NCBI RefSeq assembly: GCF_008711325.1
Contig: NZ_VXDB01000003.1
Coordinates: 124,001 to 188,000, forward strand
Reading direction: 5' to 3'
Length of the DNA: 64,000 nucleotides
Source: Roseibium sediminis
GTDB lineage: Bacteria > Pseudomonadota > Alphaproteobacteria > Rhizobiales > Stappiaceae
A model generated the notes under the pieces. It saw only the letters and a program-made list of their open reading frames with translations, ran no database searches and was not told where the DNA came from. Shown piece after piece: positions 8,014 to 15,302 of this stretch (the stretch's first letter is position 1; each line of letters begins with the position of its first letter). Both the position numbers and the translations under genes were made by a program.

Positions 8014-8742
8014 ATGAGTAAGGTCGCATTGGTCACTGGTGGCACCCGCGGGATTGGGGAAGCTATCTCCCGGGGTCTGAAGAACGCCGGATACACCGTG
8101 GCAGCCACCTACGCCGGAAATACGGAAAAGGCGGAAGCCTTCAAGGCAGAAACCGGCATCCACGTTTACAAATGGGACGTTGCAAACCCGGAAGCTTGTG
8201 CCGCAGGCATCGCTCAGGTCGAAGCTGACCTTGGCCCGGTTGAAGTTCTCGTAAACAACGCAGGCATCACCCGCGACGGCATGTTCCACAAGATGACTTT
8301 CGAGCAGTGGCGCGAAGTCATGGCCACCAACCTCGATTCCATGTTCACCATGACCCACCCGGTCATCAATGGCATGCGCGCCCGCAGCTCGGGCCGGATC
8401 ATCAACATTTCCTCCATCAACGGCCAGAAGGGCCAGATGGGCCAAGCCAACTACTCCGCAGCCAAGGCGGGCGTGATCGGCTTCACAAAGGCACTGGCAC
8501 AGGAGAACGCCTTCAAGGGCATCACCGTCAACTGCGTGTGCCCGGGCTACATCAACACCGACATGGTTGCCGCGATGCCGGAAAAGGTTCTGCAGTCCAT
8601 CGTCTCCGGCATTCCGGTCGGTCGCCTTGGCCATCCGGAAGAAATCGCCCAGACGGTTGTCTACCTGGCGTCCGATGCAGCTGCCTTCATGACCGGCGCG
8701 GTCATGACCATCAACGGCGGCCAGTACACCGCCAACGGCTAA
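8014..8742 (+). CDS. phaB: Acetoacetyl-CoA reductase PhaB
   Basis: A 242-residue short-chain dehydrogenase/reductase that reduces acetoacetyl-CoA to (R)-3-hydroxybutyryl-CoA with NADPH, the second step of PHB synthesis. It shows the Rossmann TGGTRGIG turn (8-15), NNAG (81-84), the catalytic Ser of NISSING (133-134), YSAAK (Tyr147, Lys151) and the C-terminal TINGGQYTANG ending typical of PhaB. The ribosome-binding site GGAGGG sits well before the ATG. It is followed by a terminator, closing the phaAB unit. Confidence 0.96.
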   Translation: MSKVALVTGGTRGIGEAISRGLKNAGYTVAATYAGNTEKAEAFKAETGIHVYKWDVANPEACAAGIAQVEADLGPVEVLVNNAGITRDGMFHKMTFEQWREVMATNLDSMFTMTHPVINGMRARSSGRIINISSINGQKGQMGQANYSAAKAGVIGFTKALAQENAFKGITVNCVCPGYINTDMVAAMPEKVLQSIVSGIPVGRLGHPEEIAQTVVYLASDAAAFMTGAVMTINGGQYTANG

Positions 8743-8766
8743 ACCGTCCGGCTTTTTTGGACAAAG

Positions 8767-8795
8767 AAAAGGCGCTCCAAACGGGGCGCCTTTTT
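8767..8795 (+). terminator. Rho-independent terminator after phaB
   Basis: A 9-bp stem AAAAGGCGC/GCGCCTTTT (8767-8775 with 8786-8794) and a T run, 24 bases after the phaB stop codon. Confidence 0.88.
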
Positions 8796-8883
8796 GGTTT
8801 CGCGCCTTTGTCAGACCTGCCGGACTTGACCCCATGGGTTCAAACCTCCTATCTCCTGAGAACACACAGTCTCTGGAGACCTC

Positions 8884-9528
8884 ATGGAACTTGAACACGC
8901 CCCGAACGACCCGACCCGCAAGGAGATGGCGCCGCTGTTGAAACTGGCGCTGGAGCTGGGGCCGCTGGGTGTGTTTTTCCTCTTCAACTCCCGAGGTCAG
9001 CAGATCGCGGAGAGCTTTCCGATCCTGCAGAAGGTCGGTGAGCCGATCTTTCTGGCGACAGCTGCCTTCATGGTCGCAATCACCATCTCGCTCACTGTTT
9101 CGCTGTGGCTCACCAGACGGTTGCCGATCATGCCGCTGGTCTCAGGTGTCGTGGTTCTGGTCTTTGGCGCGCTGACGCTCTGGCTGCATGACGAGCTGTT
9201 CATCAAGCTGAAACCCACCATCGTGAACTGCCTGTTCGGCGCAATCCTGCTCGGCGGCTTGTTCTTTGGCAAATCCCTGCTGGGCTATGTCTTCGACAGC
9301 GCCTTCAAACTGACGGACGAAGGCTGGCGCAAGCTCACCTTCAGATGGGGCATCTTCTTTTTCGTGCTGGCCGCCATCAACGAAATCGTCTGGCGCAATT
9401 TCCCGACTGATTTCTGGGTGAATTTCAAGGTCTTCGGCGTGATGCCCATCACCTTGATCTTCACCATGAGCCAGCTGCCCCTGATCCAGAAACACGCGAT
9501 CATGGACGAGACCGAGAAGGAAGGCTGA
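8884..9528 (+). CDS. yciB: Septation protein A / YciB-family inner-membrane protein
   Basis: A 214-residue polytopic membrane protein of the YciB/IspZ family, which is linked to septation and envelope integrity in enterobacteria. At least five hydrophobic spans are visible, roughly at residues 18-35, 55-77, 80-102, 112-135 and 152-170. The family pattern is clear: [11 protein letters not shown] near the N-terminus, [27 protein letters not shown], and [20 protein letters not shown] before the last span. The N-terminal 15 residues and the acidic C-terminal tail are polar. It appears to stand alone, downstream of the phaB terminator. The molecular activity of the family is not settled. Confidence 0.93.
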   Translation: MELEHAPNDPTRKEMAPLLKLALELGPLGVFFLFNSRGQQIAESFPILQKVGEPIFLATAAFMVAITISLTVSLWLTRRLPIMPLVSGVVVLVFGALTLWLHDELFIKLKPTIVNCLFGAILLGGLFFGKSLLGYVFDSAFKLTDEGWRKLTFRWGIFFFVLAAINEIVWRNFPTDFWVNFKVFGVMPITLIFTMSQLPLIQKHAIMDETEKEG

Positions 9529-9627
9529 GGGTATTTAGCCTTTCTCCTTCTCCGTCACTCCGGGCAAGCTGAATTGCGCAGTGCTCGCCTGGAATACCTG
9601 CGGCACGGAAGAGAACACAGCCTACTC

Positions 9628-10050
9628 TTACCGCAGCTCTGGCTGGCCAAAGGAAACATCCCGGCGTGCACCGGTGATGGAAATGGAAAAGCCTGCAATC
9701 ACGTCGATGAGGGCAATCATCGTCAGGATGAAGAACACTGACGTGGCCGCCTGCGGGATGGTCAGGAATTCCACCAGATAAGCGACAAACACGAAGACGG
9801 AGAACATGTGGTCCAAAAGGGCCGTCGTTCCGATCCGTGTTGCCTTCATGATCTCAATGAAGAGAAAGAACAGGCCGACGGCGATCAGGAGATCGCTGGC
9901 CAGCAGTTCAAACGTCGCGCCGGATACCATTGCCCATGTAAAGACCGGCTGGCCCCAGAAATCGGGAACCGTTGCAGCAGTGGTGAACGCAAAGCCGTTG
10001 TAGATGAGCAGCGTGAAGAGGGTGAAGGGGATTGCAGTGAAGATGCGCAT
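9628..10050 (-). CDS. Small integral membrane protein of unknown function
   Basis: 140 residues with four predicted membrane spans (about 5-22, 38-60, 75-95 and 102-122): a hydrophobic start MRIFTAIPFTLFTLLIY, a second helix around ATFELLASDLLIAVGLFFLF, a third around MFSVFVFVAYLVEFLTI and a fourth around FFILTMIALIDVIAG. The start at 10050 is preceded by CGGAG; the frame stays open upstream, but those residues lack coding character. I do not recognise a named family. It resembles generic four-span proteins that alphaproteobacterial annotations leave as hypothetical. It is downstream of, and on the same strand as, rpmF but separated from it by a terminator. Confidence 0.7.
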   Translation of the reverse strand: MRIFTAIPFTLFTLLIYNGFAFTTAATVPDFWGQPVFTWAMVSGATFELLASDLLIAVGLFFLFIEIMKATRIGTTALLDHMFSVFVFVAYLVEFLTIPQAATSVFFILTMIALIDVIAGFSISITGARRDVSFGQPELR

Positions 10051-10185
10051 CGACGGCTCCGGGCAAATCAGTGTCAAATCTGACGCGAGGTGACACGAAG
10101 CAAGAGGCCAAAGCAAGGCAGGAAGCTGTTATACCAACCTTAAAAGAGAAAACCCATCTGACCGTGTTTGGTATTACGCGCAAAG

Positions 10186-10210
10186 AAAAAGGCCGACCCA
10201 AAGGCCGGCC
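10186..10210 (-). terminator. Terminator of rpmF
   Basis: On the minus strand, a GGCCG/CGGCC hairpin (10206-10210 with 10191-10195) runs into a five-T stretch (10186-10190), 34 bases past the rpmF stop. Confidence 0.65.
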
Positions 10211-10243
10211 CTGATCTCATTTCGCCAGTCGGCGATCCTCAGC

Positions 10244-10429
10244 TCAGACGTCGTCTTTCGGCTGCAGGATCTGACGGCCCCGGTACATGCCGGTCTTCAG
10301 GTCAACGTGATGCGGACGGCGCAGTTCGCCCGAATCCTTGTCCTCGACGTAAGTCGGCTGCTTCAGGGCGTCCGCAGAACGGCGAAAACCGCGCTTGGAG
10401 CGCGAGGTTTTTCTCTTTGGAACGGCCAT
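10244..10429 (-). CDS. rpmF: 50S ribosomal protein L32
   Basis: A 61-residue basic ribosomal protein, recognisable from [20 protein letters not shown] at the start and the [16 protein letters not shown] block. It is the zinc-independent alphaproteobacterial type: the Cys pairs of zinc-binding L32 are absent. The start at 10429 is the conserved MAVPKRK. In many Rhizobiales rpmF directly follows mtgA; here a FAD-dependent oxidoreductase gene lies between them. Confidence 0.97.
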   Translation of the reverse strand: MAVPKRKTSRSKRGFRRSADALKQPTYVEDKDSGELRRPHHVDLKTGMYRGRQILQPKDDV

Positions 10430-10636
10430 TTTATTCTTCTCCGTGGTCCATAGTCGCGCGGCCCGGACCGGGTTAGCCCGGGGCGTGGCATCACGCAGCG
10501 TGTTGGAATGCGCGGGGTTATACAGGCAAAGTCCAGCCTTTTCCACCCCATCAACAAAACTTTTTGCAGCCCTTTCGCGGATTTACCCCGACCGGTAGCG
10601 CAAGACTTGACCGTAGACCACAAAACTTCAGAGTTT

Positions 10637-11944
10637 TCAACTCTTTCCGGCCGAAACCAAGGCAGCATCGCCAAGTCCGCGCACCCCATCAACTGAAAGC
10701 GCGCTGACAAGTTGGTCCGGATCGAGCGCCTGTACAACGCAATTTCCGTCGAGGGCCATGGCAGCTGCAGTGCCGATCGCCTGCCCCATTGCCATGCATT
10801 GCGGCATGCCACGCACGGACGCGAAGGCGACCGGGTCAGCGCTGACAATGCGTCCGGCGAACATCAGGTTCGGAATGTCCTTCGGCACCAGCGCCCTGAA
10901 GGGGATCGTGTAATAGGCCCCCGGTTCCACGATGGCGTCATGGATCATGGTGCTGTCCGCCCGCATGACATCGTCAATCGGATTGTCGCAGCACACGATC
11001 CCGTCGGGAAACCTGGTTGCCTTGCGCAGATCCTCGCCGGTGATCCGGTATTGCCCTTCAAGCTTGCGAGTCTCCCGCACGCCCACCGTGGGCCCGAGAT
11101 AAGCCATGCGGGCATTTTCAAAGCCGGGAACATCCGAACGCAGGAACTCCGCCAGCTGCAAACAACGCCGCCGCCCTTCCTGTGTTCCGCGAGAAATATC
11201 CGCCGGGTCTGTTCCATCAACATTGCGAATGACGACCGAATTGCAGAACACCGTGTCCTTGTAAAATCCGCGCATCAGGTAAATCTTCACCAAATCCGGA
11301 TGCAGGCGACCATCCGCGATGCCCTTGGCCGCATAGCGTTGGAAATAGGGGTCTTCCTCGGCAAATACCTTGTCCCAGTCCGCATCCAGCATGTGGAAGG
11401 TCAGCGACACCCCCATCATGTTGCCGCGGTCATCCCCCAGCCTGTAGGGCACGCCGGCCTTAGCCGAAATGTCACCATCCCCCGAGCAGTCGAGCACGAT
11501 CTTCGCGCGCACCTGAAACGGGCCGCGTCGGTCAAAACAATCCACCGCCGCAATTCGCCTGCCATCCATGACCGGGGATATCGCCGCTGCGTTCAGCCGA
11601 ACGTCCACACCTGCTTCTTCCAGCATCTGGAACATCGTCAGGGTCGCAAGCTCGTGGTCATACTGGATTTCCGGCCCGAAATTCTCCAGCGTGCAGGGCC
11701 GGGTTTCGGCGGCCGGTGGCGACATGGAAGAAAGCCGCTCTGTCAGCTCCTCCATGATCCCACCAATACTCACGCCAGCTGGAAAGGCCGCACCCCAGGG
11801 CATACCGGGGCAAAAAGCCATTGCTCCGCCAATCTTCGCGCTCGCCTCAAGAAGCAGTACGCTCCGCCCCTTGCGCCCGGCAGCAACCGCAGCGCCAAAC
11901 CCAGCCGTTCCTCCGCCGACAACAAGGACGTCCACATCGATCAT
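10637..11944 (-). CDS. FAD-dependent oxidoreductase (FAD_oxidored / fumarate-reductase-like flavoprotein family)
   Basis: 435 residues. The N-terminus is a dinucleotide-binding fold (VLVVGGGTAGFGAAVAAGRKG, residues 6-26) followed by the acidic LLLEASAKIGG strand. Internal ALDCSGDGD-type sequence (VLDCSGDGDISAKAG, near residue 158) and FAGRIVSADPVAFASVRGMPQCMAMGQAIG near the C-terminus are typical of PF12831 flavoproteins, whose substrates are mostly unknown. No signal peptide, so cytoplasmic. It starts 4 bases after the mtgA stop and is probably translated from the same message. The substrate is not predictable. Its position, splitting the usual mtgA-rpmF neighbourhood, suggests lineage-specific insertion. 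Confidence 0.85.
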   Translation of the reverse strand: MIDVDVLVVGGGTAGFGAAVAAGRKGRSVLLLEASAKIGGAMAFCPGMPWGAAFPAGVSIGGIMEELTERLSSMSPPAAETRPCTLENFGPEIQYDHELATLTMFQMLEEAGVDVRLNAAAISPVMDGRRIAAVDCFDRRGPFQVRAKIVLDCSGDGDISAKAGVPYRLGDDRGNMMGVSLTFHMLDADWDKVFAEEDPYFQRYAAKGIADGRLHPDLVKIYLMRGFYKDTVFCNSVVIRNVDGTDPADISRGTQEGRRRCLQLAEFLRSDVPGFENARMAYLGPTVGVRETRKLEGQYRITGEDLRKATRFPDGIVCCDNPIDDVMRADSTMIHDAIVEPGAYYTIPFRALVPKDIPNLMFAGRIVSADPVAFASVRGMPQCMAMGQAIGTAAAMALDGNCVVQALDPDQLVSALSVDGVRGLGDAALVSAGKS

Positions 11945-11948
11945 CTGA

Positions 11949-12689
11949 TCACTCCAGAACGCAGTCGAATATGTCTCCAGCGACCTTCACACGCGAAAGA
12001 TTTGTTGACGCAAGTCGCCGGTGCCCCTTGGAGGGTTTTGCGGGGTTGCGAAGGAAGGGGTTGGGCAAACTTGTCGCCAGACGCGCTGCCTCGACCTGCG
12101 TCAGGTCTTTCGCCGATTTGCCGAACCATGCCTGCGCAGCAGCTTCCGCGCCGAATACGCCTTCACCCCATTCGGCGATGTTGAGGTAGATCTCCAGTAT
12201 TCTTTTCTTGCTCAGGACTGCATCCAGAAGGGTTGCGAGCGGGATTTCCAGGCCCTTTCGAACAAAGGATCGGTCATTCCAGAGAAAGAGGTTCTTGGCC
12301 GTCTGCATGGTCAGCGTCGATGCGCCGCGCGGGCGCTCGCCTTCCTGGAGGACCTCGATCTGCTTGCCCAACGCATCCCAGTCGACGCCACCGATCTCGC
12401 AAAACTTGGAATCTTCCGACGTGATGACGGATCGGACCAGATTGGGCGAGATATCGTCCAGCGGCACCCACTGACGATCAACCCAAAGTCCCTGCACGTA
12501 ACGGCCCAGCATGAGCGTACTGACGGGCGGCACAACGGAATAGAAAAGCGTCAGAACGATTGGCGCAACGAAAAGGGCGATCAGGGCGAGAAGACACCAT
12601 TTTTTCAGGCGCGCGAGGACACCGCGTGTGTCGCTTCGCGCTTCTTTGGACGTCTCGCCCCGGACCGCTTTTGCCTTAGACGTTGGCAT
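11949..12689 (-). CDS. mtgA: Monofunctional biosynthetic peptidoglycan transglycosylase
   Basis: A 246-residue membrane-anchored glycosyltransferase (GT51) that polymerises lipid II into glycan strands in the periplasm. A basic cytoplasmic head (1-31) precedes one membrane span (about 32-52). Catalytic motifs are visible: ITSEDSKF with the essential Glu92, RGASTLTMQTAKNLFL (121-136), KKRILEIYLNIAEWG and the AAARL-type segment. No transpeptidase domain follows, as expected for MtgA. It overlaps the upstream cfa gene by 14 bases and is followed at once by the FAD oxidoreductase gene, so the three probably form one transcript. Confidence 0.95.
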   Translation of the reverse strand: MPTSKAKAVRGETSKEARSDTRGVLARLKKWCLLALIALFVAPIVLTLFYSVVPPVSTLMLGRYVQGLWVDRQWVPLDDISPNLVRSVITSEDSKFCEIGGVDWDALGKQIEVLQEGERPRGASTLTMQTAKNLFLWNDRSFVRKGLEIPLATLLDAVLSKKRILEIYLNIAEWGEGVFGAEAAAQAWFGKSAKDLTQVEAARLATSLPNPFLRNPAKPSKGHRRLASTNLSRVKVAGDIFDCVLE

Positions 12690-13908
12690 ACTCTCGTTTC
12701 GTCAGCGCCTTCTCGTTTTCATGGATGAAGTCGCGCAGGATCGGCACCGCATCGCGCTCCTTCGACAGGAGCAGCTGGAATACCATGTTTGAGCCGTGGA
12801 GGAAGCCCAGCTCGACGGCGCAGAGATAAAACTCCCACATGCGGCAGAACCGCTCGTCGTAGAGCGCCTTGGCCTCGTCTCGCCGTTGCTCGAACCGGAT
12901 CCGCCAGTCGCGGATCGTGTAGTAGTAGTGCAGACGCAGGATTTCCGTGTCGCACACCCAAAGACCGAGCCGCTCTGTAGAAGCAAAAACCTCCGACAGG
13001 GCAGGAACATATCCGCCCGGGAAAATGTATTTGCGGATGAACGGCCCGGTGGTTCCCGGAGGGGTCATGCGCCCGATGGAGTGAATGACCGCAAAGCCGG
13101 TATCGGTCAGGACGTCCCTTATCTTGCCGAAATACTCATCCAGATGGCCGATGCCCACATGCTCCATCATGCCGACGGAGATCACCCGGTCGAACTGCCC
13201 CTGAAATTCGCGGTAGTCCTTGAGTACGAAAGTCACCTGGTCGGAAAGCCCGGCGGCTGCAACCCGCTGTTCGGCGATCTTCACCTGTTCCGGAGACACG
13301 TTGAGCGATGTCACCTTCGCACCGGCCTGCGCCATGCGAATGGCCAACGAGCCCCAGCCGCCGCCAATTTCCAGCACTTCCATGCCCGGCTGCAGGTTCA
13401 GCTTGGCAACCAGATGGGTCAGCTTTGCATCCTGCGCCTCTTCAAGGCTGTCTTCCGGCGTGCGGTAGTAGGCGCAGCTGTAGTTCAGACCCTCGTCCAT
13501 GAAGAGGCGATACATCTCGGTGGAGAGGTCATAATGGTGCCGAGCCTGCGCCTTGGCACGTTCAACAGAGTTCTGCTGCTGCCGCCGCCGGAAAGCCTTC
13601 CAGAACTTCCTGAGAAGTCCCTGCACGGGATTTGCGCCAAGCGGGGCCCGGTTGATGGAGAAAAGGAACATGAAGTCGTAGATCGTCGATCCCTCCTCCA
13701 TGGTCATCGTGCCATCCATATAAGCTTCCCCGGCAGCCAGTTCCGGGTTCAGAAAAAGGTCCCGATAGAGCTTCTTGTCGTGCAGGCCTATGGTCACCGT
13801 GGGGCCATCCTGACCCGTGCCGAACTCATGCACACCGCCGTCAACGTCAATAACGCGCATCTTTCCGCGTTGGACGAATGAACGAAGCAATTTGGACAAC
13901 AATCGCAT
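12676..13908 (-). CDS. cfa: Cyclopropane-fatty-acyl-phospholipid synthase family protein
   Basis: 410 residues. It uses S-adenosylmethionine to add a methylene bridge to unsaturated acyl chains of membrane phospholipids. The SAM-binding motif I reads VLEIGGGWGSLA (about residues 178-189), followed by SLNVSPEQ and the DYR and MEHVG segments typical of Cfa, and RKYIFPGGYVP. The N-terminal domain (VIDVDGGVHEFGTG, GEAYMDG) matches the lipid-binding half. Gene order cfa-mtgA with a 14-base overlap suggests co-expression of two membrane/envelope enzymes. Members of this family can also carry out other lipid methylations; true cyclopropanation is probable, not proven. Confidence 0.92.
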   Translation of the reverse strand: MRLLSKLLRSFVQRGKMRVIDVDGGVHEFGTGQDGPTVTIGLHDKKLYRDLFLNPELAAGEAYMDGTMTMEEGSTIYDFMFLFSINRAPLGANPVQGLLRKFWKAFRRRQQQNSVERAKAQARHHYDLSTEMYRLFMDEGLNYSCAYYRTPEDSLEEAQDAKLTHLVAKLNLQPGMEVLEIGGGWGSLAIRMAQAGAKVTSLNVSPEQVKIAEQRVAAAGLSDQVTFVLKDYREFQGQFDRVISVGMMEHVGIGHLDEYFGKIRDVLTDTGFAVIHSIGRMTPPGTTGPFIRKYIFPGGYVPALSEVFASTERLGLWVCDTEILRLHYYYTIRDWRIRFEQRRDEAKALYDERFCRMWEFYLCAVELGFLHGSNMVFQLLLSKERDAVPILRDFIHENEKALTKREYANV

Positions 13909-14061
13909 TAATTACGTCTCCCTCGCCCTTTCCGGGGACAAACCTGACAGGTCCCTTAGGGCAGATTTCCAATATGCCTTGACGTTACATAGATTTCAGG
14001 TGAGGGAAACCACAAACACGGAATTCGATTTCACATTGTTTCGAGCATCGACGAGCAGCCA

Positions 14062-14967
14062 ATGACCGAAGAACTGATGTTGCATCTGGGCACTCAGGCC
14101 ACACGCGTTGAAAGGGAGCTGGATACGCTCCTGTCTTCAGGTGTTCTTGAGAGTGAAATCGCTCGCCCCGATCGACTGCTGGCTGCCATGCGACATGGCG
14201 CCTTGAACGGCGGCAAGCGCATTCGTCCTGTCCTGCTCATGGAAGTGGCGCATCTCTTCGGCAGGTCTGATGATGGCGCTCTTCTGGCCGGTTGTGCGCT
14301 AGAACTGGTGCATTGCTATTCGCTGGTACACGACGACCTTCCAGCGATGGATGATGACGACCTTCGTCGCGGCAAGCCGACCGTTCACATCGCCTTTGAC
14401 GAGGCAACCGCCATCCTTGCAGGGGATGCTCTCCTGACCTTGGCCTTTGACGTCATCTGCGACGACCACGTCCACGAAGACCCGGCCATACGGCTCAGGT
14501 TGACGCGGGAGCTTGCGCGCGCGTCAGGTATCGGCGGCATGGCCGGTGGGCAAATGCTCGATCTGGAATCGGAACATCGGGACCGCAACGAGCAGGAGAT
14601 CCGCAAGCTTCAATCCATGAAAACCGGCGCATTGCTTCGGTTTGCCTGCCGGGCAGGTGCAATCCTTGGACGAGCGTCAGATGAGGAGCTCGCTCGCCTC
14701 ACAAGGTTCGGGGAAATCATCGGCCTCGCCTTTCAATTGGCGGATGATCTTCTGGACGTGGAAGCCAGCGCAGAAGCCATGGGCAAGGCGACCGGCAAGG
14801 ACGCGGAAGCTGGAAAGGCGACCCTGGTCAGCCTTTTGGGCACCTCTGCAACTCGCACCGAACTTCAAGCCCTGTTGGATGAGGCCCAAACCCTCCTCGC
14901 CCCGTTTGGATCGAATGCTGCAACACTCGTTGCACTGGCCGAATACATTGCAAAGCGGGATCGTTAA
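14062..14967 (+). CDS. ispA: Polyprenyl synthetase (farnesyl diphosphate synthase type)
   Basis: A 301-residue class I trans-prenyltransferase that elongates DMAPP with IPP, most likely to geranyl/farnesyl diphosphate. The first Asp-rich motif DDLPAMDDDD (91-100) and the second LADDLLD (Asp228, Asp229, Asp232) are intact, as are GGKRIRP (50-56) and the KTGALL segment. The length and the bacterial-type first motif with two extra residues fit IspA. In many alphaproteobacteria the small subunit of exonuclease VII (xseB) precedes and dxs follows; neither is present here. The gene ends instead at the AT-rich island. Confidence 0.92.
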   Translation: MTEELMLHLGTQATRVERELDTLLSSGVLESEIARPDRLLAAMRHGALNGGKRIRPVLLMEVAHLFGRSDDGALLAGCALELVHCYSLVHDDLPAMDDDDLRRGKPTVHIAFDEATAILAGDALLTLAFDVICDDHVHEDPAIRLRLTRELARASGIGGMAGGQMLDLESEHRDRNEQEIRKLQSMKTGALLRFACRAGAILGRASDEELARLTRFGEIIGLAFQLADDLLDVEASAEAMGKATGKDAEAGKATLVSLLGTSATRTELQALLDEAQTLLAPFGSNAATLVALAEYIAKRDR

Positions 14968-15302
14968 AAAGTCTTCATTTGAAATTTTTAGAAACAAATT
15001 GACATGTTTGGAAAATTAAATTGCGAATATTTCCAATGTACGCAATATAATTTTATTATCGACCGCAAAATGATATATTCGCTGAAGGAATTGACTTTTA
15101 CTTATCTACTCGCTTGATAAATTTGGCTTTAGAAGTAATATTCTTAGAATATAAATCTTGATTTCTTCTTTACAACTAAAATACAACCGACAATCGGTTC
15201 GTTTTTTCACAAATCTGTGTCGAATATTTTATATTAACGTAGCGTTATTCTCGCAAACTTCCCGCGCATTGAAATACTTCCAAAAATGCGATGGGGAAAA
15301 AC
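14968..15302. other. AT-rich non-coding leader of the 15-18 kb island
   Basis: 335 bases with no credible gene. Local G+C is roughly 25-35%, far below the flanking genes; for example 15001-15060 has 15 G/C in 60. It contains many short A/T runs and a near-perfect CtrA-type box at 15234-15248. I found no tRNA, repeat or integrase remnant marking an insertion site. Confidence 0.7.
15234..15248. promoter_or_regulatory. Near-perfect CtrA-type box
   Basis: TTAA-N7-TTAT, seven of eight fixed bases, 54 bases before the start of the 785-residue gene. The surrounding DNA is AT-rich, so chance matches are more likely here than elsewhere. Its spacing agrees with the perfect boxes in the window. Confidence 0.35.

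Noticed and set aside
6669..8742. Whether a PHA synthase (phaC) accompanies phaA-phaB
   Set aside because: No lipase-box synthase frame is present in the neighbourhood; the nearest genes are yciB-type and small membrane proteins.
10712..12184. A 490-codon plus-strand open frame opposite the FAD oxidoreductase and mtgA
   Set aside because: Antisense to clear families, no ribosome-binding site, His/Arg-rich low-quality sequence.
12796..13881. A 361-codon plus-strand open frame opposite cfa
   Set aside because: Fully antisense to a gene with intact SAM and Cfa motifs; no independent support.
13817..14065. Possible xseB (exonuclease VII small subunit) before the ispA-type gene
   Set aside because: The 82-codon frame there does not resemble XseB and overlaps the cfa start region on the other strand; the usual xseB-ispA pair is absent.
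15001..15290. Possible tRNA, integrase remnant or attachment site at the left edge of the AT-rich island
   Set aside because: No cloverleaf, no recombinase-like frame and no direct repeat pairing with DNA near 17661-18400 could be seen.
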